The translations under genes were made by a program, and so were the position numbers. Positions 31,102-34,080 of a stretch of 34,080 nucleotides of DNA are shown here, piece after piece. The stretch covers positions 1-34,080 of the forward strand of contig CAZMEW010000010.1 of NCBI GenBank assembly GCA_964565405.1. The letters are read 5' to 3'. The DNA comes from UBA922 sp964565405. Its GTDB lineage: Bacteria > Patescibacteriota > Patescibacteriia > Magasanikbacterales > UBA922. The notes beneath the pieces are model-generated. The model worked only from the letters and a program-made list of their open reading frames with translations, was not told the origin of the DNA and ran no database searches. Each line of letters starts with the position of its first letter. Positions within the stretch are counted from its first letter, which is position 1.

Positions 31102-32499
31102 ATGGTTGATATTACTCAATTGGAAAAAATACCACCTCAAAATCTTGAAGCAGAAAAATCCCTGCTCGGTTCTGTTCTGATTGACAAAGATTCGATGATC
31201 AAAATTGCTGATCTGGTTGATATTGAGGATTTCTATAAAACCGGACATTCGATGATTTTTGAAGTCATGCTTGAGCTCTACAGCAAGTCCGAACCAATCG
31301 ATGTATTAACTGTTTCGAACCGCTTGGCAGAAAAAAGCCAACTCGAACAAATTGGTGGACGGAGTTATCTGGTAGAATTATCCAATAGTGTTCCCACAGC
31401 GTCACATATCCAACAATACGCAAAAATTGTCCGTAGAAAATCAACACTGCGAAGACTTCTACAGTCAGCACACGAAATTTCAAAGCTGGGATACAAAGAA
31501 GACGAAGAGGACGTAGACGTATTATTAGATGAAGCACAGCAGCAATTATTTTCTATATCTCAGAAGCATCTACGCCAAACATTCACCCCGATCAGAGGAA
31601 TTCTCAATGAAGCATTCGACCGCATTGATGAGTTGCATCGTGAAAAAGGTAAATTACGCGGAGTCGCAAGCGGATTTACTCAACTTGACCAATTACTCGC
31701 GGGATTCCAGAAATCAGATCTGATTATTCTTGCTGCACGACCATCGGTCGGAAAAACATCCTTTGCGCTTGATGTAGCGCGGCATGCCGCAGTTCGAATG
31801 AAAGTACCAGTAGGAATATTCTCGCTTGAAATGAGTAAAGAACAACTGGTCGATCGTCTCCTATGTGCTGAGGCGGGAATTGATCTCTGGAAAATGCGTA
31901 CTGGCAATCTTTCAGACCGACCTGATAGTGATGATTTTCCTCGTATTGGACATGCCATGGGTCTACTTGCTGAGGCACCAATCTATATTGATGACACGCC
32001 TGGGAACAATGTTATGCACATAAGAACAAAAGCTAGACAATTACAGGCAGAGCACGGGCTTGGTATGATTATCATCGACTACTTGCAGCTCATGGAATCA
32101 CATACCACCAAATTTAGCGACAATCGTGTGCAAGAAGTCTCACAAATCAGTAGAAATCTCAAAGGTATCGCCCGTGAGCTCAATGTTCCAGTTATCGCTC
32201 TCTCCCAGCTCTCTCGTGCAGTAGAACAAAGTAAACCTGCAATACCAAAGCTTGCGCACCTGCGTGAATCTGGTAGTATTGAGCAAGATGCTGATGTGGT
32301 TATGTTTATTTACCGCAAATCAGCAGATCGAAACTACCGCATGGAAGATATCCCACCAGATGAGCGCTACATTGGAGAAATTCATATTGCAAAACATAGA
32401 AACGGTCCTACGGGGGTCGTAAAGGTATACTTCGATGAAGCTCGAGCGAGTTACAAAAATTTGGATCTGCAACACGGTGGCGGAGTGACGCAAATCTAA
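31102..32499 (+). CDS. dnaB: Replicative DNA helicase DnaB
   Basis: A 465-residue hexameric helicase. The N-terminal domain begins PPQNLEAEKSLLGSVL, as is typical for DnaB. After a linker, the RecA-like motor has Walker A ARPSVGKTS (Lys218), Walker B IIIDYLQLM, and the conserved ALSQLSRAVE and LRESGSIEQDADVV segments. No intein or insertion is present; length is normal. It unwinds DNA ahead of the replisome. It is followed by ybaB and recR on the same strand. The 86-nt gap to ybaB is AT-rich, with an imperfect AAAACTCAAA/TTTGAGTTTT hairpin (32526-32535 with 32551-32560) that may be a weak terminator. Confidence 0.97.
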   Translation: MVDITQLEKIPPQNLEAEKSLLGSVLIDKDSMIKIADLVDIEDFYKTGHSMIFEVMLELYSKSEPIDVLTVSNRLAEKSQLEQIGGRSYLVELSNSVPTASHIQQYAKIVRRKSTLRRLLQSAHEISKLGYKEDEEDVDVLLDEAQQQLFSISQKHLRQTFTPIRGILNEAFDRIDELHREKGKLRGVASGFTQLDQLLAGFQKSDLIILAARPSVGKTSFALDVARHAAVRMKVPVGIFSLEMSKEQLVDRLLCAEAGIDLWKMRTGNLSDRPDSDDFPRIGHAMGLLAEAPIYIDDTPGNNVMHIRTKARQLQAEHGLGMIIIDYLQLMESHTTKFSDNRVQEVSQISRNLKGIARELNVPVIALSQLSRAVEQSKPAIPKLAHLRESGSIEQDADVVMFIYRKSADRNYRMEDIPPDERYIGEIHIAKHRNGPTGVVKVYFDEARASYKNLDLQHGGGVTQI

Positions 32500-32585
32500 A
32501 CTCTAAAAATATAAAACTGAAACACAAAACTCAAATCTTTTAGTCTAAATTTTGAGTTTTGAACTTTAAGTTTTAAATTTGAAAT

Positions 32586-32888
32586 ATGTTCAACAAACTC
32601 AAACAATTCAAAGATTTACGTGATAAAGCAAAAGAATTGCAAGATACTCTCGGTAAGGAATCACTGACCGCAACTGCAGCAGGCGGGTCAATCTCTCTAA
32701 CTATGAATGGAAATCTGGAGCTTACCTCAGTCTCAATAGATCCTTCCCTACTTTCTGCAGACAAAAAAACAAAACTCGAAGAAGGATTGAAGGAGGCTCA
32801 CAAAGATGCGCTCAAAAAAATGCAACGTACTATGGCAATGAAGATGAAGGAAATGGGTGGTTTACCAGAAATTCCGGGTCTTTCTTAG
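32586..32888 (+). CDS. YbaB/EbfC-family nucleoid-associated protein
   Basis: A 100-residue DNA-binding protein. It has the family layout: an N-terminal helix (MFNKLKQFKDLRDKAKELQDTL), a three-strand sheet with the conserved GGSISLTMNGNLELTSVSID (read as the sheet core), and a C-terminal helix rich in Lys and Met. Members form tweezer-like dimers that bind DNA and are commonly encoded next to recR, as here. It ends 46 nt before recR, and between them is a hairpin that covers the recR ribosome site. Confidence 0.92.
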   Translation: MFNKLKQFKDLRDKAKELQDTLGKESLTATAAGGSISLTMNGNLELTSVSIDPSLLSADKKTKLEEGLKEAHKDALKKMQRTMAMKMKEMGGLPEIPGLS

Positions 32889-32904
32889 AAAGCTTACAAT
32901 ACCC

Positions 32905-32924
32905 CCTCCCCTCATAAGGGGAGG
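32905..32924 (+). promoter_or_regulatory. Hairpin masking the recR ribosome-binding site
   Basis: A perfect 8-bp stem, CCTCCCCT (32905-32912) with AGGGGAGG (32917-32924), around a CATA loop. The 3' arm contains the GGGGAGG Shine-Dalgarno, 10 nt before the recR ATG at 32935. Confidence 0.65.
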
Positions 32925-32934
32925 AATTGTTTAT

Positions 32935-33537
32935 ATGGCGTATAGTAAAAGTATCCAAAATCTCATTCAAGCATTCGCTCGATTACCAAGCGTTGGCCCA
33001 CGTACCGCTGAACGTTTTGTTTTTTATTTACTCAAATCCGGCAAAAAAGATGCAGGAGAGCTGACCCTCGCATTAAAAGAATTAATAGAAAGTGTAAAAA
33101 GTTGTGAAATTTGCTGGACATTTTCCGATACCAATCCATGTACTATTTGTAATTCACCACAACGGGATCCAAAAACAGTATGCGTCGTGGCTGAGCCTCA
33201 AGATCGTGAAGTAATAGAAAAAACAGGATTCTATAAAGGTGGCTATCACATATTGCGCGGATTAATAAAAGGTCATGATGAAAATTCTCTCAAAGGTCTG
33301 AAAATTCCTGAGCTTCTTGCACGTATTCGTAAAAATCAAATTGATGAAATAATATTAGCTCTTAACCCTGACCTGTACGGAGAAACGACCATGATGTATC
33401 TGGAGAAAAAAATAAAAGAAATCACTCCGCAAATCAAAATTTCCAGACTAGCTCGTGGACTCCCGATGGGAAGCGACCTCCAATATGCAGATGATATTAC
33501 ACTGTCGAGTGCGCTAAAAAACAGAACTTCAAACTAA
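32935..33537 (+). CDS. recR: Recombination protein RecR
   Basis: A 200-residue RecR. The start at 32935 is chosen because the family begins a few residues before the helix-hairpin-helix (LIQAFARLPSVGPRTAERF). The open frame extends 26 codons upstream, through the hairpin and the Shine-Dalgarno. A four-Cys zinc site follows (CEIC and CTIC), then the Toprim domain (VCVVAEPQD) and the C-terminal Walker-B-like region (ISRLARGLPMGSDLQYAD). RecR loads RecA at gaps with RecO/RecF. Its stop codon lies inside the terminator stem. Confidence 0.96.
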   Translation: MAYSKSIQNLIQAFARLPSVGPRTAERFVFYLLKSGKKDAGELTLALKELIESVKSCEICWTFSDTNPCTICNSPQRDPKTVCVVAEPQDREVIEKTGFYKGGYHILRGLIKGHDENSLKGLKIPELLARIRKNQIDEIILALNPDLYGETTMMYLEKKIKEITPQIKISRLARGLPMGSDLQYADDITLSSALKNRTSN

Positions 33538-33569
33538 AACATCCCGAATTGGTCGAGATGTTTTAGTTT
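33531..33569. terminator. Bidirectional terminator between recR and cassette D
   Basis: A perfect 13-bp stem, AAACTAAAACATC (33531-33543) with GATGTTTTAGTTT (33557-33569), around a 13-nt loop. It contains the recR stop codon and can end both converging transcripts. Confidence 0.8.
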
Positions 33570-33587
33570 ATAAATAGATAGAGACAC

Positions 33588-33616
33588 GCGCCCACAGTCA
33601 GAGAGACCACAGGCGC
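33588..33616 (-). other. GC-rich hairpin after cassette D
   Basis: GCGCC/GGCGC arms (33588-33592 with 33612-33616) enclose a 3-bp stem and a 5-nt loop (33600-33604). On the minus strand the intervening TGTG/TGTG can form four G-U pairs; on the plus strand it is mismatched. It lies 6 nt after the cassette D stop. Confidence 0.5.
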
Positions 33617-33622
33617 ATGACT

Positions 33623-34042
33623 TCACGGTACCAGAACTGCTTCCCACAGATCTGCAAGGTTGAGGATCGATCCCTTGTGCATGCAAAGCAGAGTGGGCTT
33701 CGATTTAGCTTCAGGCCTCACGTATGACCTACGGAAAGTCGCGAAGAAACCCATCGGCTCCGACACGACGAAGCGGAACGGAATCTCTCCACCCTTCTGC
33801 CACGGACATGCCTCACGAAAAGTAGAAAACTCCCCCTTCTCGTAGATGAACTGGCCAGAAGCACGGTACACGTACGTACCCGGCTTTGCCTTGGGATTCT
33901 TGATCCGGAGCAGCACATCCACGAAGACAGGAACCGCCATAGGCGAGTTCTCGTCCATGCCCGTAGGCTTGTCCCACCGAGTTACATCAAGAATCTCAAA
34001 AGATCCATGCACGATCTTCTCACGACGCTCAAACCATTTCAT
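33623..34042 (-). CDS. Cassette D: GC-rich hypothetical protein
   Basis: A 139-residue soluble protein with no family that I recognise. It is rich in predicted strands (FVDVLLRIK, TYVYRASGQFIYEKGEF, IPFRFVVSEPMGFFATF), has no signal peptide or membrane span, and carries single Cys residues at ACPW and LLCMH. The start at 34042 has an exceptional ribosome site, AGGAGGGG, 4-5 nt upstream. A -10-like TATACT lies at 34072-34067; its -35 would be outside the window. Codons end mostly in C or G, unlike recR next door. With its own GC-rich 3' hairpin before the shared terminator, it is the fourth cassette of the same style. Confidence 0.7.
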   Translation of the reverse strand: MKWFERREKIVHGSFEILDVTRWDKPTGMDENSPMAVPVFVDVLLRIKNPKAKPGTYVYRASGQFIYEKGEFSTFREACPWQKGGEIPFRFVVSEPMGFFATFRRSYVRPEAKSKPTLLCMHKGSILNLADLWEAVLVP

Positions 34043-34066
34043 ATCCCCTCCTGAGCAATGAAGTTA

Positions 34067-34072
34067 AGTATA
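34067..34072 (-). promoter_or_regulatory. Probable -10 box of cassette D
   Basis: TATACT on the minus strand, identical to the -10 of cassette C, 24 nt before the ATG at 34042. The -35 region is beyond the window edge. Confidence 0.4.
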
Positions 34073-34080
34073 TATAATCA

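Noticed and set aside
32857..32934. 26-codon N-terminal extension of recR
   Set aside because: It overlaps the ybaB stop and the Shine-Dalgarno hairpin. RecR proteins start near the residue encoded at 32935.
1..34080. tRNA or rRNA genes, CRISPR arrays, insertion sequences
   Set aside because: I looked for T-loop motifs, regularly spaced repeats and transposase signatures in the gaps and in the frames and found none convincing. A tRNA-scan could still be run.

Overview
The window looks like part of a metagenome-assembled genome of a Candidate Phyla Radiation (Patescibacteria) bacterium, most likely a Parcubacteria-type lineage. The placement is an inference. It rests on AT-rich, tightly packed genes, an Elp3-type tRNA acetyltransferase, stand-alone riboflavin kinase and GT-C membrane proteins in a minimal-looking gene set, and the presence of ribosomal protein bL9, which several other CPR groups lack. 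A run of ten Ns at 828-837 shows that this is a scaffold. I see no rRNA, tRNA, CRISPR array, insertion sequence or prophage.

Layout. 1-5.2 kb: the 3' end of elp3, a GC-rich cassette (A), then a plus-strand run of Nudix hydrolase, glyA, SGNH esterase, tsaE and a tiny membrane protein. It converges on a minus-strand operon pyrG, PLD/cardiolipin synthase-like, rarA (8.0-3.97 kb). 8.0-10.1 kb: rplI (minus) and era plus an Asp/Glu racemase (plus) diverge from overlapping promoters. 10.15-10.74 kb: GC-rich cassette B. 10.7-15.1 kb: murA, ctpA and riboflavin kinase (minus), divergent from a PEGA-domain protein (plus). 15.1-21.3 kb: a sugar nucleotidyltransferase, four GT2 glycosyltransferases and a phosphoglucose/phosphomannose isomerase, all minus. 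21.3-22.2 kb: GC-rich cassette C, a divergent Nudix protein. 22.3-27.4 kb: a minus-strand operon of pgsA-like, GT-C, HIT, Nudix, rmlB and a rhamnose epimerase/reductase. 27.5-30.7 kb: a large multi-pass protein and a GT4. 30.8-31.0 kb: a possible small RNA. 31.1-33.6 kb: dnaB, ybaB, recR. 33.6-34.1 kb: GC-rich cassette D.

How it works together. The centre (15-31 kb) is a surface-glycan region: sugar activation, a two-gene nucleotide-rhamnose route (4,6-dehydratase plus a protein resembling the plant/mimivirus bifunctional epimerase-reductase), at least five glycosyltransferases and two large membrane proteins. MurA and CtpA serve the wall and envelope. PgsA and the PLD enzyme suggest phosphatidylglycerol/cardiolipin chemistry. 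The rest is information processing: dnaB, ybaB, recR, rarA, era, tsaE, elp3, rplI.

Two cross-cutting signals stand out. First, four single-gene cassettes (A-D) are GC-richer and prefer C/G-ending codons. The three with visible upstream regions have a near-consensus promoter with a 17-bp spacer and a hairpin-bearing leader. All have a strong Shine-Dalgarno and a GC-rich hairpin placed before an ordinary terminator. One encodes a protein resembling the RNA polymerase alpha C-terminal domain. Second, four host genes have the -10 box exactly 9 nt before the ATG, implying leaderless or nearly leaderless mRNAs.
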